From: DASVWH01 sp036389715
GTDB taxonomy: Bacteria > Acidobacteriota > Blastocatellia > Pyrinomonadales > Pyrinomonadaceae
Reading direction: 5' to 3'
DNA length: 14,322 bases
Assembly: GCA_036389715.1 (NCBI GenBank)
Contig: DASVWH010000248.1
Span: 1 to 14,322 of the forward strand
Within the stretch, counting starts at the first letter, position 1; each line of letters starts with the position of its first letter. The position numbers were made by a program, and so were the translations under genes. The notes beneath the pieces were generated by a model, which did no database searches, was not told where the DNA came from, and worked only from the letters and a program-made list of their open reading frames with translations. This document shows, piece by piece, positions 1 through 6,457 of this stretch.

Positions 1-358
1 TGTAGAGAGAGAAGACGGGCACTCCGGTCTTCCTGTCGAACGTGTGCCCCGTCTCGACCATGTTGTCCTGCACGTCGCCGCGGATGCCGTGCTGCGGGCC
101 GAAGAGCGCCGTCAGATTGACCTCGCTCTGCTCCTGAAAGAGGTCCGCCACGTGCCGCAATTGATGGTCCACGGAGGACTGGTTGCAGATCAGCCCGACG
201 CGCGCTGCGCGCAGCAGGCCGACGCGCTCCCCCAGCAATCTCTCGACCCCGAGCACCGTCCGCACGCCGCTCCTGACGGCCCTTCCGGGCCCGCCGCCCC
301 GCCTCGCCGCTTCGACTTCCGGCGTCTGCGGCTCATTCATGGAAACAAAGGTGTTCAT
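1..358 (-). CDS. DUF1343 / NamZ-type exo-beta-N-acetylmuramidase, N-terminal part (cut by window edge)
   Basis: The first 119 residues are present; the rest lies beyond the left edge. Seen: after a variable 40-residue lead come the segments RVGLICNQSSVD (residues 53-64), LTALFGPQHGIRGD (82-95), then QDNMVETG and TGVPVFSLY, which match the start of DUF1343 proteins. Founding members (B. subtilis NamZ, CAZy family GH171) release MurNAc from the non-reducing end of peptidoglycan fragments and are often exported; no clear signal peptide is visible here. The ATG at 358 is preceded by GGAGGTG with an 8-base gap, a strong ribosome binding site. A second in-frame ATG lies at 340. The family's PEHG segment reads PQHG here (Gln89). 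It is the last gene of a minus-strand run with the SDR and C26 genes. The family call is firm; the exact substrate is inferred. Confidence 0.85.
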   Translation of the reverse strand, partial: MNTFVSMNEPQTPEVEAARRGGGPGRAVRSGVRTVLGVERLLGERVGLLRAARVGLICNQSSVDHQLRHVADLFQEQSEVNLTALFGPQHGIRGDVQDNMVETGHTFDRKTGVPVFSLY

Positions 359-382
359 CTAGGCCTCACCTCCCGATTCGTC

Positions 383-406
383 AATGGTTGAAGAAATGGT
401 TGAAGA
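383..406. repeat. Perfect 12-bp tandem duplication
   Basis: AATGGTTGAAGA occurs twice back to back (383-394 and 395-406) in the 93-base gap between the SDR stop and the DUF1343 gene. The GGTTG of the second copy can pair with CAACC at 413-417, a weak 5-bp hairpin on the path of minus-strand transcription. Confidence 0.85.
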
Positions 407-451
407 GTAGTCCAACCCTTAAAAGAGAGTTTCGTGCGCGCACTCGGGCCC

Positions 452-1222
452 TCAACCGCAGAGGACCGAGCCGCCGTTGACGTTGAGCACCTCGCCCGTG
501 ATGTGCCGCGCCCAGTCGCTACAGAGAAAGACTATCGGCCAGGCCAGGTCGTCGGCGCTCGCTATTCGCCCGAGCGGAATGGTGCGCTCTATCGCCCGCC
601 GGTAATCCGTGTCGGCGAAGACCCCGTCGTTCATCTCCGTCAGGACCCAGCCGGGGGCCACTGCGTTGACGTTGATCCCGTGCCCGGCCAGCTCCGTCGC
701 CAGGGACTTGGTGAAAGAGATTTGCCCGCCCTTCGAGGCGGCGTAGTTGGAGACGTTGGCCTCGCCCCGCTGTCCGGCCGTCGAGCTGACGATGACTATG
801 CGCCCGGCCCCCTGCCGCTTCATCTGCGGCACGGCCGCGCGACAGACCGTCCAGGTTCCCTTCAAATTGATCTCCAGGACGCGATCCCAGAGCTCTTCGC
901 TGAGCTCTTCGACGGGCGCTCCTTCCCAGATGCCCGCGTTGCAGACCAGGATGTCGAGCCGCCCGAAATGCTCCAAGGTCAGGCTCACCAGCCGCTCGGC
1001 TTCCGCCAGCCGCCGCACGTCCGCCTGGATGGCCAGGGCCCTGACCCCGTACTCTTCGGCCTCGCGCACAGCCTCTGCCGCCGCCCGCTGGTCCTTCTGA
1101 TAATTGATCGCGACATCCGCGCCCTGCTCCGCCAGCCGCCTGACGGTCGCCCGCCCGATTCCCCTGGAGCCTCCGGTGACCAGCGCCACCCGCCCCTGAA
1201 AGTTGATTCCACCTCGCTCCAT
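452..1222 (-). CDS. Short-chain dehydrogenase/reductase, FabG-like 3-oxoacyl-reductase type
   Basis: A classical SDR of 256 residues, the usual length. Numbered from the ATG at 1222: nucleotide-binding TGGSRGIG at 17-23, acidic DV after strand 3 (D69), CNAG at 94-97, the Asn of the catalytic tetrad in EINLKG (N119), catalytic Ser147 (IVSS), Tyr160 and Lys164 (YAASK), and a C-terminal LNVNGG segment typical of FabG relatives. It probably reduces or oxidises a 3-oxoacyl or related alcohol/ketone with NAD(P)H in the cytoplasm. Ser/Arg after the second Gly of the Rossmann motif favours NADPH, by family knowledge. It sits between the C26 peptidase and NamZ genes, with no fatty-acid synthesis neighbours, so it need not be the housekeeping FabG. 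An in-frame GTG at 1243 also has a purine-rich leader. I prefer the ATG, which has GGAG eight bases upstream and gives the normal short N terminus. Confidence 0.9.
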   Translation of the reverse strand: MERGGINFQGRVALVTGGSRGIGRATVRRLAEQGADVAINYQKDQRAAAEAVREAEEYGVRALAIQADVRRLAEAERLVSLTLEHFGRLDILVCNAGIWEGAPVEELSEELWDRVLEINLKGTWTVCRAAVPQMKRQGAGRIVIVSSTAGQRGEANVSNYAASKGGQISFTKSLATELAGHGINVNAVAPGWVLTEMNDGVFADTDYRRAIERTIPLGRIASADDLAWPIVFLCSDWARHITGEVLNVNGGSVLCG

Positions 1223-1306
1223 CAATCGCTCTCCCTCTTCCACGCTTTCGCCCTCTCCCTATTTTTTCGGCCGCCGCGAACCTCCGGCGTTATCAGACGC
1301 ATTCCG

Positions 1307-1324
1307 GGCGCCTTAACTGGCGCC
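1307..1324. other. Inverted repeat between C26 and SDR genes
   Basis: GGCGCC, six bases, then GGCGCC again, able to form a 6-bp hairpin in the roughly 130-base gap downstream of the C26 stop. No T-run follows on the minus strand, so a role as intrinsic terminator is doubtful. It could be a weak pause or a processing site. Confidence 0.35.
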
Positions 1325-1356
1325 TGCGGCCTCGTTACTGGCCCCTTGCGCTCTTC

Positions 1357-2151
1357 TTAATGTTCGCTCACGTTTAAATGTTCGCTCACGTTTTCGCTCA
1401 CGCCGCTTAAGTGCCCCGCCCGCGCGGAGGCAAAACGGCCCGCCGCCGCGACGAACTCCCTGAAGATGGCCTCTGAGAAAGCGTCCTCCTCCCAGGCTAT
1501 CTCTGGATGCCACTGGACGGCCAGGGCGAAGCGGTCTCCGCGCGGGTCTTCGAGGGCTTCGACGAGCCCGTCGGAGGTCCAGGCCGTGGCTACCAGCTCG
1601 CGCCCGACCGTCTCTATGGCCTGGTGGTGGTGACTGTTGACCAGCGCGCTCTCTGCGCACGCCAGCCCGGCCAGCGCGCTGCCCTCCAGCAGGCGCACGC
1701 GGTGCGAACGCCTGTCACGCGGCGCTCCCTGCTGGTGCTTGATCGCTTCGCGCAGGTCCGAGCCTATATCCTGAATCAGCGTCCCGCCGCGCATCACGTT
1801 CAGGATTTGCATCCCGTAGCAGATGGCCAGCAGCGGCGTCTGGCGGCGCTCCAGCTCTTCGAGCACGAGCGCGTCCGTTTCATCCTTGAGCGGGTGCACG
1901 CTGCCCAGGCGCGGGTGCGGCTCGCGCCCGTAACGCAGCGGGTCCACGTCCGAATCGCTGCCCGGCAGCAGGACCCCGTCGAGCCCCTCTACGACGCTCG
2001 CAATGTAGTCCCTGCGCGGAATCAGGCCGATGTGCAGCGGCGTGCCCCCGGCCGCCTCGACCGCCTCGCTGTAATGGCGCGCCAGGTAAAAGCGGTCCGT
2101 CTCCAATTCGATGCGCATCGTAATCCCTATGCGCGGTCTCTCAGTTCGCAT
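1357..2151 (-). CDS. Peptidase C26, gamma-glutamyl-gamma-aminobutyrate hydrolase-like (PuuD family)
   Basis: 264 residues with the class I glutamine amidotransferase fold. Seen: PRIGITMR at the N terminus, LPGSDSDVDP (62-71), nucleophile elbow LAICYGMQILN with Cys111, VNSHHHQAI (171-179), and AVQWHPE with His215 and Glu217 completing the triad. PuuD-type enzymes hydrolyse gamma-glutamyl amides such as gamma-glutamyl-GABA; other C26 members act on folate polyglutamates or other gamma-glutamyl peptides. No polyamine-catabolism genes lie nearby, so the substrate is open. The start is the first ATG, with a modest AGGTG six bases upstream. The last residues, NVSEHL then NVSEH, are encoded by an 18-bp tandem duplication and look like a recent tail rather than part of the fold. 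It heads the minus-strand run leading to the SDR and NamZ genes. Confidence 0.88.
   Translation of the reverse strand: MRTERPRIGITMRIELETDRFYLARHYSEAVEAAGGTPLHIGLIPRRDYIASVVEGLDGVLLPGSDSDVDPLRYGREPHPRLGSVHPLKDETDALVLEELERRQTPLLAICYGMQILNVMRGGTLIQDIGSDLREAIKHQQGAPRDRRSHRVRLLEGSALAGLACAESALVNSHHHQAIETVGRELVATAWTSDGLVEALEDPRGDRFALAVQWHPEIAWEEDAFSEAIFREFVAAAGRFASARAGHLSGVSENVSEHLNVSEH
1359..1402. repeat. 18-bp tandem duplication forming the 3' end of the C26 gene
   Basis: AATGTTCGCTCACGTTT is repeated exactly at 1359-1375 and 1377-1393 (period 18), followed by a third TTCGCTCACG at 1393-1402. Read on the minus strand the period is six codons and in frame. In the inner copy the last codon is TTA (Leu); in the outer copy it is the stop TAA. 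The repeat therefore writes the protein's C-terminal tail and its stop codon. Confidence 0.9.
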
Positions 2152-2161
2152 CTACAGCACC

Positions 2162-2212
2162 TTTGACTTTGACGACACGTTTGACTTTAGCCTTCCAATG
2201 CAGTTTCAGTTT
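2162..2212. repeat. Short direct repeats in the divergent C26/hslV intergenic region
   Basis: TTTGAC occurs at 2162-2167, 2168-2173 and 2180-2185. CAGTTT occurs in tandem at 2201-2206 and 2207-2212. They lie 11-61 bases upstream of the C26 start, where a promoter or operator would be expected, but I see no convincing -35/-10 pair for C26. The rest of the 234-base region (2213-2341) shows nothing I can name until the hslV promoter. Confidence 0.6.
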
Positions 2213-2341
2213 CAGCCGGACTCCAGGGTTCCCCGTCCGCCAATGATAGCGCAAAACTCTTCAACGCGCTTGCGCCCGCTGCCAGGCTCACACCCGCCCG
2301 GCGACAATCGACGCTCAGACGCCGTTGCGGGCGAGCGCGGC

Positions 2342-2371
2342 TTGACTTCCCTTCGCGCGAATTTCTATAGT
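2342..2371 (+). promoter_or_regulatory. Sigma70-like promoter of hslV
   Basis: TTGACT (2342-2347), 18-bp spacer, TATAGT (2366-2371); each hexamer matches the consensus at five of six bases. Transcription should start near 2378, leaving only about 8 bases before the ATG at 2386, an almost leaderless message. No Shine-Dalgarno sequence is present. No heat-shock (sigma32) or CIRCE element is visible. Confidence 0.75.
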
Positions 2372-2385
2372 GTTTTACTACGCAG

Positions 2386-2931
2386 ATGAGTAAAGAAACT
2401 TCCAGAGTACGCAGCACGACCATCCTGCTCGTGCGCCGCGACGGGCGGGTGGCGCTGGCCGGCGACGGGCAGGTCACGCTCGGCGAGACCGTCATGAAGG
2501 CGGGCGCGCGCAAGGTCCGCAGGCTCTACAACGACCGCATCATCGCGGGCTTTGCCGGGGCGACCGGCGACGCCTTCTCACTGCTGACCAGGTTCGAGGG
2601 CAAGCTCGAACAGTATCACGGCAACCTGGAGCGCGCGGCCATCGAGCTCAGTAAGGACTGGCGGACGGATAAAATCTTACGCCACCTCGAAGCGCTGCTC
2701 CTCGTGGCCGACGACAAAAGCTCCTTTCTGCTCTCCGGTAACGGCGACGTGATCGCACCCGATGAAGGGGTGCTGGCCATCGGCTCCGGCGGCTCCTACG
2801 CCCTGGCCGCCGCCCGCGCCCTGATGGAGCACACACAGATGCCCGCACGCGAGATTGCCGTCAATGCCCTGCGCATCGCCGGGGAAATCTGCATCTACAC
2901 GAACACGAACATCATCATCGAAGAACTTTGA
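2386..2931 (+). CDS. hslV: ATP-dependent protease HslUV, peptidase subunit HslV
   Basis: 181 residues, close to E. coli HslV over its whole length. HslV forms the double-hexamer proteolytic core capped by HslU and degrades unfolded or regulatory proteins in the cytoplasm. It is a Thr-type N-terminal nucleophile hydrolase. Here TTILLVRR begins at Thr11, so a ten-residue propeptide (MSKETSRVRS) must be removed to expose the catalytic Thr. Further family marks are AGDGQVTLG, VMKAGARKVRRLYND, GFAGATGDAF, LSKDWRTDKILR, GNGDV, IGSGGSYALAAARAL and ICIYTNTN, the C-terminal metal-site region. It reads into hslU with a 78-base gap and has its own strong promoter with almost no leader. Initiation at the first ATG has no ribosome binding site. 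The call is secure. Confidence 0.97.
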   Translation: MSKETSRVRSTTILLVRRDGRVALAGDGQVTLGETVMKAGARKVRRLYNDRIIAGFAGATGDAFSLLTRFEGKLEQYHGNLERAAIELSKDWRTDKILRHLEALLLVADDKSSFLLSGNGDVIAPDEGVLAIGSGGSYALAAARALMEHTQMPAREIAVNALRIAGEICIYTNTNIIIEEL

Positions 2932-2975
2932 ACAGTTGAAAGTCGCCGGTTCTCGGTCGCCAGCGAGCAGCTCCG

Positions 2976-3010
2976 ACTGAAAACTGAAAGCTGAAAACTG
3001 AAAACTGATA
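2976..3010 (+). repeat. Five-unit heptamer tandem repeat abutting the hslU start codon
   Basis: Units ACTGAAA, ACTGAAA, GCTGAAA, ACTGAAA and ACTGATA run from 2976 to 3010. The last base is the A of the hslU ATG. The array replaces the position where a Shine-Dalgarno sequence would sit; none is present. A-rich, G-poor units should be unstructured, which may favour initiation without a Shine-Dalgarno (inference). Confidence 0.85.
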
Positions 3011-4443
3011 TGGTTATTTATCTCTCAGGCGATGTGGACGAAGAAGCAAGGCTCGACGAGATGACGCCGCGCCAGATCGTCTCGGCGCTCGACAAGCACG
3101 TCGTCGGTCAACGCAACGCCAAGCGCGCCGTCGCCATCGCGCTGCGCAACCGTGTGCGCCGCCAGAAGCTGCAACCCGAGATGGCCGCCGACGTGATGCC
3201 CAAGAACATCATCATGATCGGCTCGACGGGTGTCGGCAAGACGGAGATCGCGCGCCGCCTCGCGCGCATGTCCAACTCCCCCTTCCTCAAAGTCGAAGCC
3301 TCCAAGTTCACGGAGGTCGGCTACGTCGGGCGCGATGTCGAGAGCATGATCCGCGACTTGACCGAGATCGCCGTCGAGATGACGCGCGAGGAGAAGATCG
3401 AGGAGATCGCCGACAAGGCCGAGCTCAACGTCGAAGAGCGCATCCTGGACCTCCTCCTGCCTCCGCCCAAGACCTCCGTCGCCGCCGGCTATTTCGATTT
3501 CGACGAGACCGAGAGCGACGGCGCGACACCCGCGCCCGAAGCCAGCAGTCGCGACGACAATTTCCAGCGGACGCGCGAGAAGCTGCGCGCACAGCTGCGC
3601 GCAGGCAAGCTAGACAACCGCCTGGTCGAGATCGAGACGCGCGAAAAGAGCTTCCCGACCATCGAGCTGGCCGGGCCGCAGGGCGTCGAAGAGATGGGCA
3701 TCAACATGAAAGACATGCTCGGCAATCTCTTTCAGGGCCGCACCAAGCGGCGCAAGATGCGCGTTGACGAGGCCATGGAATACCTCATGCAGGAAGAGGA
3801 GGAGCGCCTTATTGACATGGACACGGTGGCGCGCGCGGCCCTCGAACGCGTCGAATCTGCGGGCATCATCTTTCTGGACGAGCTGGACAAGATAGCCGGG
3901 CGCGAATCGGGCACTGGCCCGGACGTCTCGCGTGAGGGCGTCCAGCGCGACATCCTGCCCATCGTCGAAGGAACGACCGTCAACACGCGCTACGGCATGG
4001 TCAGGACCGACCACATCCTCTTCATCGCCGCGGGCGCTTTCCACGTCTCGAAGCCTTCGGACCTGATTCCGGAGCTTCAGGGGCGCTTCCCGATTCGCGT
4101 CGAGCTCGAATCCCTGACCATCGAAGACTTCAAGCGGATTCTGACCGAGCCCAAAAACGCGCTCATCAAGCAGTACCGCGCGCTGCTCGAAACCGAGGGC
4201 ATCGAGATCGAGTTTACGGAAGACGCCATCGAAGCCATCGCCAATTTTGCCGCGCGCGTCAACGAGAACACGGAGAACATCGGCGCGCGCCGCCTGCACA
4301 CGATCATGGAAAAACTCCTCGACGAGATCAGCTTCGAGGGACCGGACCTGGAGCCCAAGCAACAGCGGATTGACGCCGCCTACGTCAGCCGCATGCTCTC
4401 CGAGACGGTTAAGGACCAGGACCTCAGCCGGTATATTCTGTGA
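3010..4443 (+). CDS. hslU: ATP-dependent protease HslUV, AAA+ unfoldase subunit HslU
   Basis: 477 residues. HslU hexamers unfold substrates with ATP and feed them into HslV. Seen in order: MTPRQIVSALDKHVVGQ (18-34), Walker A GSTGVGKT (71-78), pore loop GYVG (104-107), a variable I-domain (about 125-255), Walker B IIFLDELD (286-293), sensor/Arg-finger region ELQGRFPIR (355-363), sensor-2 GARRL (425-429), and the C-terminal SRYIL tail that in this family docks into HslV pockets to activate it. The Walker A third-position Pro usual in HslU is Ser (GST). The protein is longer than the 443-residue E. coli enzyme because of a 17-residue N-terminal lead (MVIYLSGDVDEE...) and a longer I-domain. A start at the ATG at 3061 would remove the lead and match the E. 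coli length. I keep the first ATG, as a MxIYL lead is, to my recollection, seen in acidobacterial HslU. Confidence 0.96.
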   Translation: MVIYLSGDVDEEARLDEMTPRQIVSALDKHVVGQRNAKRAVAIALRNRVRRQKLQPEMAADVMPKNIIMIGSTGVGKTEIARRLARMSNSPFLKVEASKFTEVGYVGRDVESMIRDLTEIAVEMTREEKIEEIADKAELNVEERILDLLLPPPKTSVAAGYFDFDETESDGATPAPEASSRDDNFQRTREKLRAQLRAGKLDNRLVEIETREKSFPTIELAGPQGVEEMGINMKDMLGNLFQGRTKRRKMRVDEAMEYLMQEEEERLIDMDTVARAALERVESAGIIFLDELDKIAGRESGTGPDVSREGVQRDILPIVEGTTVNTRYGMVRTDHILFIAAGAFHVSKPSDLIPELQGRFPIRVELESLTIEDFKRILTEPKNALIKQYRALLETEGIEIEFTEDAIEAIANFAARVNENTENIGARRLHTIMEKLLDEISFEGPDLEPKQQRIDAAYVSRMLSETVKDQDLSRYIL

Positions 4444-4546
4444 GCCTTCACGAGCGCCGAAAAGATCATCAGGGACGCCTGGGCGGCGACGCTCGCACGC
4501 TGGCAGAAGCGGCTTTAGCCAGCGCCCCGCCAGCTTTGAAGCGCCC

Positions 4547-4552
4547 GGAGGT
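4547..4552 (+). promoter_or_regulatory. Ribosome binding site that sets the lipoprotein start
   Basis: GGAGGT lies just upstream of a TTG at 4557. It places the start directly before a normal lipoprotein signal peptide and argues against the upstream GTG at 4440 that overlaps the hslU stop. Confidence 0.75.
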
Positions 4553-4556
4553 ATCC

Positions 4557-5678
4557 TTGAATCGCGCCGCGCTATCTTCGGGCCGCGACACAGCATCATC
4601 GCGTCTGCTCGCAATCGTCCTCCTGCTCGTTCTCCTCTGCCTGGCCAGCGCCTGCGGCAAGCGTCGCCCGCCGCTGCCGCCCGTCGAGCGCATTCCGCAG
4701 CGCACGGAGCTGCTGTCGGGCGCACAGCGCGGCAACCAGGTTATCTTGAGCTGGCCAGCGCCGCGGCGTAATGCCCCGGAGCAGAGCGTGCAGAGCATCC
4801 GGCGGATAGATGTGTATCGCCTGGCCGAGAGCCCCGCGGCCCCCCTGCCGCTCACCGAAGACGAGTTCGCAGCCCGCTCAACCCTCATCGGCTCAATCGA
4901 TTACGAGACTATCAGGACGGCGGGCGAGACCATCACCTACGTTGACAGGCTCGAATTGGCGGGCCAGCCGACGCGCCTGCGCTACGCCCTGCGCTACGTC
5001 AATGCGGAAGGCCAGCGCGCGGCCTTCTCCAATTTCCTGCTGCTCGAACCGGCGGCGCGCATAGCCGAGCCGCCGACCGTCCTCGGTCAAGAGGTCAGCG
5101 AGCGTGCAGTGACCATCACCTGGCAAGCGCCCGCGACCAACATAGACGGCTCCACGCCAGTCAACCTTTTAGGCTACAACGTTTACCGCGTCGAGAAATC
5201 ACAGACGGAGATGAGCCAGACGCCCATCAATTCCGCGCTCGTGACCGGCACGCGCTTCAATGACGAGACCTTCCGCTTCGGCGAAGAGTATAACTATCTG
5301 GTGCGCTCAGTCTCTCTGGGCACGGGTGGCTTGCAGGTCGAAAGCCTCAACTCCAACAGCATCTTGGTCGCGCCCGTAGACATTTTTAAGCCCGCCGCAC
5401 CGGGGCCGGTCTCGATTGCGCCCGCGCCCGGCCGCCTCTCCCTCTTTTTCCCCGCGAACCCGGAGCGCGATGTCGCGGGCTATAATATTTTCCGCTCGAC
5501 CGACCCGAATCTGGCCAAGGAGAGCTGGACTAAGCTAACGAGCACGCTGCTGACGCGCACGACCTACCAGGACGAGACGGTTGAGCCGGGCAGGCAGTAC
5601 TATTATTATGTCACGGCCGTTGACGCCAACGGCAACCAGAGCGCGCCATCGGAGGTCGTGACGGAGACCGTTCCCTGA
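4557..5678 (+). CDS. Fibronectin type III repeat lipoprotein
   Basis: 373 residues from the TTG at 4557. Seen: a signal peptide with a hydrophobic core at about 17-29 and a lipobox-like LASAC, giving lipidated Cys33. The mature protein begins CGKRRPPLPP, resembling the LptM/LPAM lipoprotein motif. Three fibronectin-III-like domains follow at about 57-165, 171-272 and 281-371, each with a strand-C WxAP or FxPA segment, a YNVYR/YNIFR-type strand and a late Y-x-Y-x-V strand (RYALRYV, YNYLVRSV, YYYYVTAV). No catalytic motif is seen; a role in adhesion, scaffolding or envelope assembly is inference. The frame stays open back to a GTG at 4440 that overlaps the hslU stop by four bases, but that start would bury the signal peptide 39 residues inside. 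It is probably co-transcribed with hslU and is followed two bases later by the FAH-family gene. Confidence 0.85.
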   Translation: MNRAALSSGRDTASSRLLAIVLLLVLLCLASACGKRRPPLPPVERIPQRTELLSGAQRGNQVILSWPAPRRNAPEQSVQSIRRIDVYRLAESPAAPLPLTEDEFAARSTLIGSIDYETIRTAGETITYVDRLELAGQPTRLRYALRYVNAEGQRAAFSNFLLLEPAARIAEPPTVLGQEVSERAVTITWQAPATNIDGSTPVNLLGYNVYRVEKSQTEMSQTPINSALVTGTRFNDETFRFGEEYNYLVRSVSLGTGGLQVESLNSNSILVAPVDIFKPAAPGPVSIAPAPGRLSLFFPANPERDVAGYNIFRSTDPNLAKESWTKLTSTLLTRTTYQDETVEPGRQYYYYVTAVDANGNQSAPSEVVTETVP

Positions 5679-5680
5679 TT

Positions 5681-6457
5681 ATGCTTATCTGCCGCTTCGT
5701 TCAGAGAGACAGCCAGGAGGCCCGCTACGGGGTGATAGAGGGCGAGTTCGTCCGTCCTCTCCTGGATGCGGATGCCTTCGGCAGTCGTCCGCGCCTGCAC
5801 ACGGACAGGCTGGCGCTCTCGGAGGTTCGCCTGCTGGCCCCTGTGACGCCCTCGAAGGTGGTCTGCGTCGGGCGCAACTACCTGGAGCACGCAGCGGAAC
5901 TGGGGAATGCCCTGCCCACAGAGCCGCTCCTCTTTCTCAAAGCGCCTTCGGCCATCATCGGCCCGGACGAGACCATTAGACTGCCCGCCTCATCAGTTCA
6001 AGTAGAACATGAAGGAGAACTCGGGGTCGTTATCGGACGCGTAGCAAGCTCGATTCCGGAGACTGAGAACCCGCTCTCTTATGTCCTGGGCTACACCTGC
6101 GTCAACGATGTCACGGCCCGTGACCTACAACGCAAGGACGTGCAGTTTACGCGCGCCAAGTCCTTCGATACTTTCTGCCCGACCGGCCCCTGGATCGTGA
6201 CCGAGCTTGACCCCTCCGACCTGGAGCTTGCGACGCGCGTCAACGGGGAGCTTAAACAGCATGCGCGCACTTCGATGATGGCATTTTCCGTCCCCTTCCT
6301 CCTGCGCTACATCTCGCGGATGATGACGCTCTGGCCCGGCGACCTGATTGCGACCGGAACGCCAGCGGGCGTCTCACGGCTGCGGCCGGGCGACGTGGTC
6401 GAGGTCGAGGTCGCAGGCGTCGGCATCCTGCGCAATCAAGTGGCCGCCGCCGAATAA
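5681..6457 (+). CDS. Fumarylacetoacetate hydrolase (FAH) family protein
   Basis: 258 residues. Seen: VCVGRNYLEHAAELG (61-75), LFLKAPSAIIGP (84-95), VEHEGELGVVIG with Glu111 and Glu113 (108-119), GYTCVNDVTARDLQ with Asp143 (137-150), RAKSFDTFCPTGPWIV (158-173) and PGDLIATGTPAGV (219-231). Glu111, Glu113 and Asp143 fit the family's Mg/Mn site and His70 the catalytic region. Related YcgM/FAHD1-type enzymes hydrolyse acylpyruvates or decarboxylate oxaloacetate; others act in aromatic-acid ring-cleavage pathways (HpcE). No other aromatic-degradation gene is present, so an acylpyruvate hydrolase or oxaloacetate decarboxylase role is the likelier guess. The start is two bases after the lipoprotein stop, consistent with translational coupling. 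There is no strong ribosome binding site. Confidence 0.92.
   Translation: MLICRFVQRDSQEARYGVIEGEFVRPLLDADAFGSRPRLHTDRLALSEVRLLAPVTPSKVVCVGRNYLEHAAELGNALPTEPLLFLKAPSAIIGPDETIRLPASSVQVEHEGELGVVIGRVASSIPETENPLSYVLGYTCVNDVTARDLQRKDVQFTRAKSFDTFCPTGPWIVTELDPSDLELATRVNGELKQHARTSMMAFSVPFLLRYISRMMTLWPGDLIATGTPAGVSRLRPGDVVEVEVAGVGILRNQVAAAE

Noticed and set aside
434..1360. Open frame on the plus strand opposite the SDR gene
   Set aside because: The opposite strand encodes a full SDR with catalytic Ser-Tyr-Lys. The plus-strand product is Pro/Arg-rich with no domain.
2976..3010. Heptamer array considered as a CRISPR or iteron origin
   Set aside because: Units are only seven bases with no spacers, and no cas, rep or dnaA-box context exists nearby.
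3610..4725. Long open frame on the minus strand opposite hslU
   Set aside because: It is antisense to a complete hslU with all AAA+ motifs. The translation is compositionally odd, lacks any motif and runs past the hslU stop. GC-rich third positions keep such frames open by chance.
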